From Pseudomonas sp. KBW05 (GTDB taxonomy: Bacteria; Pseudomonadota; Gammaproteobacteria; Pseudomonadales; Pseudomonadaceae), in assembly GCF_003852405.1 (NCBI RefSeq), contig NZ_QAJM01000013.1:1-64000 (forward strand): a stretch of DNA of 64,000 bases, read 5' to 3'. This document shows, in pieces, positions 46,106-53,242 of the stretch (positions are counted from its first letter, which is position 1; every line of letters begins with the position of its first letter). Position numbers and translations under genes: made by a program. Below the pieces are notes generated by a model, which searched no databases, had not been told where the DNA came from, and saw only the letters and a list, made by a program, of their open reading frames with translations.

Positions 46106-46411
46106 TTACACAACAACCCCATCCTCCCCAGCAACCCCATTCGGCAACATCCCATTCGCCAAATCATCCACCACCGCCTTCGCCATCTCCCCCAAATAAT
46201 GCGCAGCCCAGGCATAGCGGTCGGCGCTTTTGTCCATGGCCGCGTCCAGTGCCAGCAGTTTGGAGCAGTGCAACAACTCGGAGGCATGCTCCAGGGCTTC
46301 GCGGATGGGGACGCCGGCATTGATACGGAATAGGTGGTGATGATTGGGCGGTGTACCGCAGGTGGAGAAGGTGATGATGCCGAGGGTTTTGTTGAGGGGT
46401 GGGTTGATCAT
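46106..46411 (-). CDS. DUF3077-family protein
   Basis: This small cytosolic protein of 101 residues (start at 46411) belongs to a family common in Pseudomonas. The recognisable block is LFRINAGVPIREALEHASEL, followed by LLHCSKLLALDAAM. The function is unknown. It is read away from the structured intergenic element described at 46.53 kb, whose association with such genes may not be accidental. Confidence 0.8.
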   Translation of the reverse strand: MINPPLNKTLGIITFSTCGTPPNHHHLFRINAGVPIREALEHASELLHCSKLLALDAAMDKSADRYAWAAHYLGEMAKAVVDDLANGMLPNGVAGEDGVVV

Positions 46412-46533
46412 TGGGCACCTCCGCACGGGGTGGGGGTGTGGATTGCAGTGTTGCGTGGGTATCGCCTATCAGAAACGGTCATTGCTTTAGCTCCTAGTGT
46501 CGAGAAGCTGCCACATTCGTTATCAGGCGAAAG

Positions 46534-46611
46534 GGTGGCAGCTGTGCGCAGGCTGATAAACCGGGACAATAGGAACCCGGCAGGCCCGAAGGCCTCCCGC
46601 GCACAGCCGCC
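46534..46611 (+). ncRNA. Candidate structured RNA element (strand uncertain)
   Basis: A long outer stem pairs GGTGGCAGCTGTGCGC (46534-46549) with GCGCACAGCCGCC (46599-46611). Inside it are two hairpins: CCGGG/CCCGG (46561-46580) and AGGCC-CGAA-GGCCT (46582-46595). This three-way-junction layout is unlikely by chance. Further hairpins follow at 46628-46644 (GACGC-A7-GCGTC) and around 46699-46718. No RNA family name is claimed; the strand is undetermined because the folds are symmetrical. A mobile or repeated DNA element is the alternative. Confidence 0.45.
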
Positions 46612-46875
46612 ATAACACGGATGTGCGGACGCAAAAAAAGCGTCGGCATGGTGCTGGAGACGCTTGAGCGCCTATTGTTCCACGGGTTATCAGGCCCGGT
46701 CACTGAATTTGCGGTGACGGCAAAAAAATAGCTCAGCAAGCCACATTCCGGAACCCACAGACTGTGCCTAAAGATTTCACACCAAAGAGAGTGAGAGTAT
46801 TGGTCGCGTACTCCCTCAGACGTTTGTTAACGACTCAGGTAATAGGAACTCCCTAGCTTCATATTTGCTTACACT

Positions 46876-46897
46876 AAAAAAACGCTCTGCGTTTTTT
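46876..46897. terminator. Short hairpin with A/T tracts
   Basis: The stem AAAAACGC/GCGTTTTT with a TCT loop could terminate transcription in either direction. The GC part is only three pairs, so it would be weak. Confidence 0.4.
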
Positions 46898-46947
46898 GTA
46901 CCTACTGTCAGCAAGTGGCAATCCGCCACCTACGACGAGGCAAAGAA

Positions 46948-47178
46948 ATGGAGCGGTATAGAAACCTAACTGGGGACTCAAATGTGGTGGCCTACCAACT
47001 GGGAGCGGGGACAATTACTGTCCAGTTTGCCACTGGCACGTATAGAAATTATGTTTATGACGCGACCGCCCCAGGAGCAGCCAAAGTTGCGGAGTTGAGC
47101 CGCCTTGCCGTCGCGGGACGCGGCTTAAATAGCTACATCGTTGGTGTAGTCAAAAAGGATTACGCACACAAATATTAG
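46948..47178 (+). CDS. KTSC-domain-like small protein
   Basis: This is a 76-residue protein from the ATG at 46948 (GAGG ribosome-binding site). The pattern SNVVAYQLGAGTITVQFATG, then YRNYVYDATAPGAAKV and a final GLNSYIVGVVKKDY, resembles the KTSC domain. In those proteins a residue-plus-hydrophobic N-terminal half is followed by a small G-x-x-N/S-x-x-I motif. Family role is unknown. It is AT-richer than the flagellar genes and sits in the accessory patch. Confidence 0.7.
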   Translation: MERYRNLTGDSNVVAYQLGAGTITVQFATGTYRNYVYDATAPGAAKVAELSRLAVAGRGLNSYIVGVVKKDYAHKY

Positions 47179-47301
47179 GCGGTAAAGCCGCAATGACTCG
47201 CGATTATTGTTGGAACAATAATCGCGAGCTACTTTATGAATCTAATACGCCAGTTGAGGAAGATCCTATCGGTCAACACACATTCCAGTTCCGTATGAAA
47301 A

Positions 47302-47877
47302 CTACAACATCACCTCATAAGGCCCCAACACCTTACTAGTCTGCACCAACCCCTGCCGCATCAACATCTCAAGATACCCCTCCGCGTTTACCGACGGCCG
47401 CATCATCGCCCGCCTCTGCTTCTGCGCCGCCGCCAATACCGCCGCCTGATCCAAATCCCAAAGGTCCGAGATAAAGTCATCCGGATGCATCGGCTCTATG
47501 TCATAAGCCGCCAGCACATGCGCCGGAAAGTCTTTCAGATTAAAGGTCACGATGACCTCCGCCTTACTCCGAATCGCTGCCGCCAGGACGTGACGATCAT
47601 CAGGATCCGGTAAGTCCAGGCTAGAACACAGCCCCTCATACCCCATTACCAACCCATCCGGTATGGCCTTGTCCATCAGCGCAGAAGTATTATCCACTTG
47701 TTCCGGGGTCAAGTCCGGATGATTCTTGAGTACGTTGCGCTTCCACTCCTCATGAATCTGACGGGTCCATCGCGCCCGATACAGGCCAGACAACCCCAGC
47801 CACATCAATAAATCCCGCAGCGCCGCCGGGTAAAGCACACAAGCGTCGTATACAGCCGTGAATGGCGAACACCTCAT
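47302..47877 (-). CDS. PIN-domain toxin (VapC-like)
   Basis: This is a predicted RNase toxin of 191 residues. The PIN acidic residues are visible in FTAVYDACVLYPAALRDLLM (first Asp), WKRNVL context (Glu) and LDLPDPDDRHVLAAAI (the later acidic cluster), ending in VTFNLKDFP. The start overlaps the antitoxin stop (ATGA). It is longer than classic VapC (about 130), with a C-terminal helical extension, similar to VapC50-type proteins as I recall them. The target RNA cannot be predicted. Confidence 0.85.
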   Translation of the reverse strand: MRCSPFTAVYDACVLYPAALRDLLMWLGLSGLYRARWTRQIHEEWKRNVLKNHPDLTPEQVDNTSALMDKAIPDGLVMGYEGLCSSLDLPDPDDRHVLAAAIRSKAEVIVTFNLKDFPAHVLAAYDIEPMHPDDFISDLWDLDQAAVLAAAQKQRRAMMRPSVNAEGYLEMLMRQGLVQTSKVLGPYEVML

Positions 47878-48344
47878 AAGTCATACCCCATTCCCAGCTC
47901 CTGAGCCTGCCGCACCAACGCCTCCATCGCCTCCTGACTTTGCGCATCACGCTGCTGTTTAAACGCCATCAAATCCGAAAAACGAATGCGCCGATGCCGA
48001 CCGGTTTTTGTGAAAGGAATAGCGCCCTCTTCCAGCATCTTGACCAAATGCGGACGTGAAACGTTGAGCAAGTCGGCGGCTTCCTGGGAGGTCAATTCAG
48101 CGTGCACGGGCACGACTTTGACGGCATTGCCGATGGCGAGCTCTCCGAGGATGTCGACCAATAAACGCAACGCCGAAGTAGGGAGTACGAGGGTGTGGGG
48201 CTTGTCTTCTTTGTCGAAGATGTCGATGCGCTGAGTTTCAAATTTTGTCGACAGCAATGAGGCGAGTTCACGCTGGCCTTGCACGGCGGCTTCAACTTCC
48301 TTTTCCAGCGGAGGGATGGTTTTTGGGAGGGGGTTGGTGATCAT
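47874..48344 (-). CDS. Excisionase-type HTH antitoxin
   Basis: This is a 156-residue cognate antitoxin for the PIN protein. A MerR/excisionase-type helix-turn-helix lies at about residues 84-130 (LTSQEAADLLNVSRPHLVKM and FTKTGRHRRIRFSDLMAFK). The C-terminal tail probably wraps the toxin. A CGAAA-rich repeat region upstream (48390-48425) is a likely autoregulatory operator. Confidence 0.85.
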   Translation of the reverse strand: MITNPLPKTIPPLEKEVEAAVQGQRELASLLSTKFETQRIDIFDKEDKPHTLVLPTSALRLLVDILGELAIGNAVKVVPVHAELTSQEAADLLNVSRPHLVKMLEEGAIPFTKTGRHRRIRFSDLMAFKQQRDAQSQEAMEALVRQAQELGMGYDL

Positions 48345-48384
48345 GATTCGGCTCCAGTGTTGCTGAGTTCAGTTGAGGCCAAAG

Positions 48385-48426
48385 CTAGACGAAATAAACG
48401 AAAAACGCAATATTCGAAACGAAGCT
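48385..48426 (-). promoter_or_regulatory. Possible operator of the toxin-antitoxin pair
   Basis: Four or more CGAAA/TTCG words (for example CGAAATAAACGAAAAACGC and ATTCGAAACGAAG) are clustered 40-80 bases upstream of the antitoxin start in AT-rich DNA. This is consistent with an antitoxin-bound operator-promoter, but it is not proven by a clean palindrome. Confidence 0.4.
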
Positions 48427-48444
48427 AACTATTTCGGCCCCGAT

Positions 48445-48690
48445 CTACTCCCCCGCGACTCCGCGCGCCCTCTTTAACCATCTGTAATACCAGACCGTCC
48501 CGCCCACTACCGCTCCCACAACCACCACCCCATTCCCCACCAACCAAAGCCCAAAATTCCGACTCTGCTCCGCATCACTCTCATAAAACGGCCCAAAATA
48601 CGTAGACACCGCCACCACTACCCCGTTGAACACCCCAAGCGCCACCGCAACCACCAACACCACACACCCAATCCCCTTAACCGCCGTCAT
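48445..48690 (-). CDS. Small two-helix membrane protein, candidate immunity protein
   Basis: This 81-residue protein starts at 48690, overlapping the stop of the Tae4-like amidase gene by four bases (ATGA). It has two membrane helices (VKGIGCVVLVVAVALGVFNG and LVGNGVVVVGAVVGGTVWYY) joined by a short polar loop, probably periplasmic. The tail is basic. Overlap with the amidase gene suggests a linked role such as immunity. It does not look like the Tai4 family, which is a soluble periplasmic protein of about 120 residues. Confidence 0.7.
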   Translation of the reverse strand: MTAVKGIGCVVLVVAVALGVFNGVVVAVSTYFGPFYESDAEQSRNFGLWLVGNGVVVVGAVVGGTVWYYRWLKRARGVAGE

Positions 48691-49199
48691 AAAACCCTCC
48701 AAAACCAAATCTCCCGGGAATCGTGATAGCTCGAAAACGTCCCCTCAATCGAAAACCCCATCTGAATACGCGGGTAGCTCAGCCAATCCGTCAACCGTCG
48801 CCCATTCCACAGATCGATATGGTCACCACTACGATTGCCAAACGTCTCTTTCCCTCGCCTCCAGAAGTCTTTGAAGAAGATAACGCCCTGCTGCCCGGCT
48901 AGCACTTCCTCAAAGTCTTCGGGCTTCAACTTAATAACCGCCCTTAAACCGGGAATATTAGCGCGGCTTAATGCCCTGGCCATTTCCTCAGCTGCCAGTA
49001 CGTGCCCCTCACTCTTGGGGTGCTGCCAACAATAGCGCACGTCGACTAAGCGGCTCAGATCGGCGCCGGATCTGCGCAGTGCTACGCCTAAATTGATCGC
49101 GCATTGATCGCTGAAATTCTTTGCGCCGTTGCTTCTGCACGGGGCTGCGTCGCCGAAAATTTCGGGGTGGTTTTTCCATAGGGTATTGAAGGTCAGCAT
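48687..49199 (-). CDS. Tae4-type peptidoglycan amidase (type VI secretion effector family)
   Basis: This is a predicted NlpC/P60-like amidase of 170 residues that would cut the peptide stems of peptidoglycan in the periplasm of a rival. The N-terminus FNTLWKNHPEIFGD is typical of the family. The catalytic Cys is Cys33 in DQCAINLGVALRRSG. The catalytic His127 and its Asp129 are in GDHIDLWNGRRLTDWL. No signal peptide is present, as expected for a type VI cargo. No T6SS structural gene is in the window, so delivery is inferred. Confidence 0.85.
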   Translation of the reverse strand: MLTFNTLWKNHPEIFGDAAPCRSNGAKNFSDQCAINLGVALRRSGADLSRLVDVRYCWQHPKSEGHVLAAEEMARALSRANIPGLRAVIKLKPEDFEEVLAGQQGVIFFKDFWRRGKETFGNRSGDHIDLWNGRRLTDWLSYPRIQMGFSIEGTFSSYHDSREIWFWRVL

Positions 49200-49481
49200 T
49201 CAGTATTTCCATCGCGTGTTTTTCACGCGACCGTAGCAAACGCCCTGTCGCCAAAGAGGGGCGCAGACAGAAAACAGAGCGGTCCTACTCGTGTGCAGGT
49301 TTTGCCTGAAGGCCAAAGCGCACAGGCCTTCCACATGCAGATGAGAGAACTCAAATACGTACTTTCAACGTCGCGACAAGCCAGCTGACCTTTCCCACAA
49401 AAACCATCGAACAACACTGATTCCAGGCGCTTGCTTGCCCCTCGTAGCCTCACTCCCCCCACACAAGGAAGTGAGTCGGCC

Positions 49482-50645
49482 ATGTCAGAACGCGCCTACC
49501 CCATCACCGAAGAAGAACAGCTCAAACGCCGCATCCTGACCCCGCAGCCGAAGCGAATGCCCTATTCGCCGCCCATCGACTTGCTCGCCCCTCTCCCACC
49601 CACAACCCCTGCCCCCACCAAACCTCCCGGCTGCGTATTCCTCAAGCCCTGCCAACTGCCCGACGGGCTTATTCACTACAACGATCCAACCGGTTACGTG
49701 CCACTAGAGCTGATCGAGGAGTACGGCCATTTCAGCCTGTTGGGCGGCCGTGAGGTGGATGACCAAGGCACGGTTGCCTTGAGCAAAATCAGCGGCAGTG
49801 CACTGCCTGTCGGCTTGGGATCGTTGGCATTGCGGGCGGTGGTGGTGGAGTCGGCGGCTGTTGCGGCTGGCACGGTAGCGAGTGGGTTGCTAGCGGGATT
49901 GGTCGGGCTGGCGTGGCCAGCAGCGTTGGGCGATAGCGCGCTCTACACCGACGAGCAATTGCGCTCAATGCAACGGGCGCGTTCGCAGATGCGGTTGCAT
50001 ATCGAGCAGTTGGAGGACGGCACGCTCAAGGGCTATGGGTTTTACACCGGCCGCAATGCCGACTGGCAGATGATCGAGGTGGTGCAGTTCCAAAGCCGTG
50101 GTGATCGATTTGTGGCCAATTTGGGCGAGGGAGTAGAGCTGATCTGGACGCCTGCGGTTGATCCGGGGGACACCTTGAGAATCCCGGCGTTGGAGGCGGC
50201 GCCACAAGCACCGGTGATCTGGATTTATCCGCCGACGCAGAAGGCAGCGCAGATTTTGGTGAACCCGGTTTATCCGCCGGAGTATCGGGATTTTATTCTG
50301 GTGTTCCCGGTGGAGTCGGGGGTTGGGCCGTTGTATGTGGTTGTTAACACACCTCGCAAAGGGCTCAGAAACCCAGACCACGATTACTTCCCGGCCCCCC
50401 AAATCGAAGACATAACGGGCTTCCCAGGATTGATTCCCCAAAGGCCTGTGACACCAAGAAAAGGTGGGGGAGGTTTACGTGAACGCTGGATAGACGCAAA
50501 GGGAAGGAAAATATTTGAGTGGGATGCCAAGAAAGGAGAGTTGGAAGTCTATCGAAACAGTGATTTGGAACACCTTGGCGCATTTGATCCATACACCGCA
50601 GAGCGTCGAGGTCCTGCAAAACCGGAACGCCGAATTTACAGATAA
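49482..50645 (+). CDS. Pyocin-S/colicin-E3-like RNase toxin lacking a receptor-binding domain
   Basis: This is a 387-residue toxin from the ATG at 49482. The N-terminal about 120 residues are Pro-rich and then carry the segment HYNDPTGYVPLELIEEYGHF. Residues about 125-300 form a Pyocin_S-type domain. The last about 70 residues match the colicin-E3 ribosome-inactivating RNase: GGGGLRERWIDAKGRKIFEW, then GELEVYRNSDLEHLGAFDP. Against colicin E3, the catalytic Asp (WD) and Glu (GELE) are kept, but the position of His513 appears to be Lys. Classic S-pyocins are about 600-700 residues, so receptor and translocation parts are missing. Delivery by T6SS is plausible. Confidence 0.85.
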   Translation: MSERAYPITEEEQLKRRILTPQPKRMPYSPPIDLLAPLPPTTPAPTKPPGCVFLKPCQLPDGLIHYNDPTGYVPLELIEEYGHFSLLGGREVDDQGTVALSKISGSALPVGLGSLALRAVVVESAAVAAGTVASGLLAGLVGLAWPAALGDSALYTDEQLRSMQRARSQMRLHIEQLEDGTLKGYGFYTGRNADWQMIEVVQFQSRGDRFVANLGEGVELIWTPAVDPGDTLRIPALEAAPQAPVIWIYPPTQKAAQILVNPVYPPEYRDFILVFPVESGVGPLYVVVNTPRKGLRNPDHDYFPAPQIEDITGFPGLIPQRPVTPRKGGGGLRERWIDAKGRKIFEWDAKKGELEVYRNSDLEHLGAFDPYTAERRGPAKPERRIYR

Positions 50646-50659
50646 AGAGGAAGCAAAAA

Positions 50660-50944
50660 ATGGTCATGAAAATAAGATTGCGATGGTACGAAAAGCACAG
50701 CAATGACTTGAAGGCGGATGAGTACTCAGCAGACATCGACGATGGCGATAGTTTTTTTGAGGCGCTGGATTTGAGCGAGGAAACCGCGATCTATGCCGAC
50801 GTGTTCAACGTTCTTCCAAGCTGGATAACAACGCTCCAACCACACTTCAAACACGTGATCGACCCAACCCTCTTCGACTACCAAATCTCTTTCCGCTACC
50901 AAGGCGCCTGGCCACCACCACCCAAGCAACCCAAGACCCCATGA
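50660..50944 (+). CDS. Cloacin/colicin-E3-type immunity protein
   Basis: This is a 94-residue inhibitor of the preceding RNase. The pattern MKIRLRWYEKHSNDLKADEY, then SFFEALDLSEE and WITTLQPHFKHVIDPTLFDY followed by SFRY, matches the cloacin immunity family (ImmE3). A GAGGAAG ribosome-binding site is present. It begins 14 bases after the toxin stop, the normal toxin-immunity order. Confidence 0.9.
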   Translation: MVMKIRLRWYEKHSNDLKADEYSADIDDGDSFFEALDLSEETAIYADVFNVLPSWITTLQPHFKHVIDPTLFDYQISFRYQGAWPPPPKQPKTP

Positions 50945-51492
50945 GGCCAACCATGAAAAAGCCCCTTCTCTACCGTTCAGTCAACACCCGCACTCATGGC
51001 GTGTGCCACGGCAGCTACCGCGCTTATCGGTACGAACGAAACACCAAAAGCGAAAAGGTCGCACAGTCCAACCGCAGCTCAATGCACAGTCACCATCCAC
51101 ACGGTTTTGATTACACGCCGCTGTATCGCTTTCTTCTGTCCAAAGTCGGCCAACCATGGAACCAGGTTTTCAGCGAAGCCAACGCGCGCCTAGATCGCCC
51201 CGATCCAATCTTCTGGATGGTCGCGCTCCATGAAAGCGACAAACAGGACTACGTGAGAACGGATGAAAACAGTTACTACAGCGGCTTATGGGTCGACGGC
51301 GCTGGCCTGCTGCAAAAAGTTAACCCTCAACTCACACCTGAGCGCATGCAAACCTTTTACGACAACAGCACCCACACGTTCAACGGCGTGATCTATGCGC
51401 ACGCTCTTGCGACGAAGCCCCAAAGCCACACGCCAAATTCGATCAGCCCGCTATCGCCCGCTTCACCGGGCCTCGACAGCTACCACCGTTGA
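50941..51492 (+). CDS. Third gene of the toxin cluster, unknown function
   Basis: This 183-residue protein overlaps the immunity gene by four bases (ATGA; MKKPLLYR at 50953 is an alternative start). I do not recognise a named domain. The segment PLYRFLLSKVGQPWNQVFSE recalls a conserved motif (xLxRFLxxxVGxPWxxVYSE) seen in uncharacterised bacterial proteins, some near toxins. It has His-rich and Arg-rich N-terminal parts and no signal or membrane helix. The tail runs into the first 136-bp repeat. Confidence 0.65.
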   Translation: MRPTMKKPLLYRSVNTRTHGVCHGSYRAYRYERNTKSEKVAQSNRSSMHSHHPHGFDYTPLYRFLLSKVGQPWNQVFSEANARLDRPDPIFWMVALHESDKQDYVRTDENSYYSGLWVDGAGLLQKVNPQLTPERMQTFYDNSTHTFNGVIYAHALATKPQSHTPNSISPLSPASPGLDSYHR

Positions 51493-51898
51493 TTGGTGGT
51501 GCAGCCGTTTCCCGAGCCTGGCGCGGATCAAAGTGTGGGAGCTGGCTTGCCTGCGATAGCGGGGGAGCAGCCAGCACGTGTATCGACTGACACACCGCCT
51601 TCGCGGGCAAGCCCGCTCCCACAGGGGATTGGTGGTGCAGCCATTTCTAAAGCCTGGCGCAGGTCAATGTGTGGGAGCTGGCTTGCCTGCGATAGCGGGG
51701 GAGCAGCCAGCACGTGTATCGACTGACACACCGCCTTCGCGGGCAAGCCCGCTCCCACAGGGGATTGGTGGTGCAGTCGTTTCCCGAGCCTGGCGCAGGT
51801 CAACGTGTGGGAGCTGGCTTGCCTGCGATAGCGGGGGAGCAGCCAGCACGTGTATCGACTGACACGCCGCCTTCGCGGGCAAGCCCGCTCCCACAGGG
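51491..51898. repeat. Three tandem 136-bp units containing REP doublets
   Basis: The units start at 51491, 51627 and 51763 and differ at only a few positions. Each contains one GTGGGAGCTGGCTTGCCTGC arm and one opposing GCGGGCAAGCCCGCTCCCAC arm from a different REP family, joined by AGCACGTGTATCGACTGAC. The exact 136-base period shows duplication of a REP-doublet plus flanks. The first unit overlaps the end of the upstream coding sequence by two bases. Confidence 0.92.
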
Positions 51899-53242
51899 TC
51901 AGAATTCCAGGCGGGCACACAACCCACCCCGCTCCAAATTCCGCAACGCCAGCCGACTACCAATCTTGCCAACAATCATCTCCACAATCGCCAACCCCAA
52001 CCCCGCGCCGTTGGCATTCCCCCGGCTGTAAAACCGTTCGAACAATCGCCCCAATTCCGCTTCATCAATCCCAGGCCCCTGGTCCTCGACGCTCAGGCAG
52101 TCAGCACCAATCACCACTTTCACTTCGCTACCAGCAGGCGAAAAATTCAGCGCATTGGTCACCAGATTCTGCAACGCAATCGCCAGCGCAACAGGCTCGG
52201 TCTCCACCCACACCTCTTCCTCTCCCTCCAGCACCAATTCCACGCCTTTTTCCATGGCCAGCGGCGCCAGTTCGGCCAGTTCTTCGCGTACCAACTCGGT
52301 CAGTTGCACACGACTGCGCACCGGGTTGTTCAGTTGTGGTTCGATGCGGGCCATGGTCAGCAGTTGGCTGCCGATGCGGGTGGCGCGGTCGACGCCGTTG
52401 ACCAGAAACTCCAGGGCTTCACGGCGTTGCTCCGGGGTCTCGGCGCTTTGTGCGTTTTGTGCGTGGATGCGCAGGATCGCCAACGGCGTGCGCAGTTCGT
52501 GGGCAGCGTCGGCGATGAAGCGGCGTTCGCGTTCCAAGAGGTCGTCCACTTGCACGAGCAGCCGGTTCAGCGCGGTTTGCATGGGTTCCAGGTCGCTGGG
52601 CAGTGGCGCCAAGTGCAGCGGTTGCAAGGTGTCGGTATTGCGCCCGCGAATCGACAGGGCCATGGCGCGCAGCGGTTTGAAGCCCCAACCGATGACCAGC
52701 CAGATCAACACCGCCAGCAGCGGCACGCCGATCAATGTGGGCCAGAGGGTGTGGCGCATGATGCGCTGGATCACGTCCTGGCGAATGTCATCGCGCTCGC
52801 CCACCCAAATCAATAGCCCTTGCTGCGGATCGGCGAGGAGGAACGCGCACCAGTCGTTGCCGTTGTCCATCAGGTCGTGGGCGCCGAGGGTCGCGGGCGG
52901 TGCGGCCAGCACCGGTGCTTCGGCGGAGCGCACCAGCAGTTGGCCGTCAGCGCGCCAGATCTGGAAGGTCAGACGGGTTTCATAGGGATGGGCCACGCCC
53001 TCTTCACCCACGCGGCTCATGGCCTGGTCAAAGGCCTCATGCAACCTGTTCCAGTCGGCTTCGCCAGGGTCGCGTTGGCGCAATACGCCTTGCAGCAGGC
53101 GCGCGCTTTGGGCGAGTTGGGCGTCGTAGACTTCTTCGATTTCGTGATGGCTGTCGCGCAGCACCAGCCAGCTGATCAGCGCGTCGCCGAGCAGGATCAG
53201 GACCAATACGGGGATGAGGATGCGCGCACGCACCGAGCTCAT
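51899..53242 (-). CDS. Two-component sensor kinase (QseC/TctE-like)
   Basis: This is an inner-membrane histidine kinase of 447 residues. Two membrane helices (about 8-28 and 165-190) flank a periplasmic sensing loop. HAMP follows, then the H-box DAAHELRTPLAILRIH, N-box LQNLVTNALNFSP, G1 VEDQGPGID and G2 GAGLGLAIV. The stop lies at the edge of the tandem REP repeats. Its start overlaps the response-regulator stop by four bases. Confidence 0.94.
   Translation of the reverse strand: MSSVRARILIPVLVLILLGDALISWLVLRDSHHEIEEVYDAQLAQSARLLQGVLRQRDPGEADWNRLHEAFDQAMSRVGEEGVAHPYETRLTFQIWRADGQLLVRSAEAPVLAAPPATLGAHDLMDNGNDWCAFLLADPQQGLLIWVGERDDIRQDVIQRIMRHTLWPTLIGVPLLAVLIWLVIGWGFKPLRAMALSIRGRNTDTLQPLHLAPLPSDLEPMQTALNRLLVQVDDLLERERRFIADAAHELRTPLAILRIHAQNAQSAETPEQRREALEFLVNGVDRATRIGSQLLTMARIEPQLNNPVRSRVQLTELVREELAELAPLAMEKGVELVLEGEEEVWVETEPVALAIALQNLVTNALNFSPAGSEVKVVIGADCLSVEDQGPGIDEAELGRLFERFYSRGNANGAGLGLAIVEMIVGKIGSRLALRNLERGGLCARLEF

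Larger units (their letters stand above)
46412..46947. other. 536-base intergenic region without a convincing gene
   Basis: It contains the structured element above and a possible 36-codon frame at 46621-46731 with no ribosome-binding site. After about 46.74 kb the DNA becomes AT-rich, with a short hairpin flanked by A and T tracts at 46876-46897 just before the KTSC-like gene. Open frames across both strands of the structured element exist but look like by-products of its base composition. Confidence 0.5.

Noticed and set aside
46494-46739. 81-codon frame on the minus strand and a 36-codon frame at 46621 on the plus strand
   Set aside because: Both overlap the strongly folded element and lack ribosome-binding sites. 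They are better explained as by-products of the structure.
49482-50645. Call as a classical S-type pyocin
   Set aside because: The protein is too short and has no receptor-binding or translocation region, so only the domains seen are named.
51491-51898. CRISPR array
   Set aside because: Only three units, a 136-base period, units identical over their full length with no variable spacers, and REP arms inside each. It is a tandem duplication of a REP doublet.
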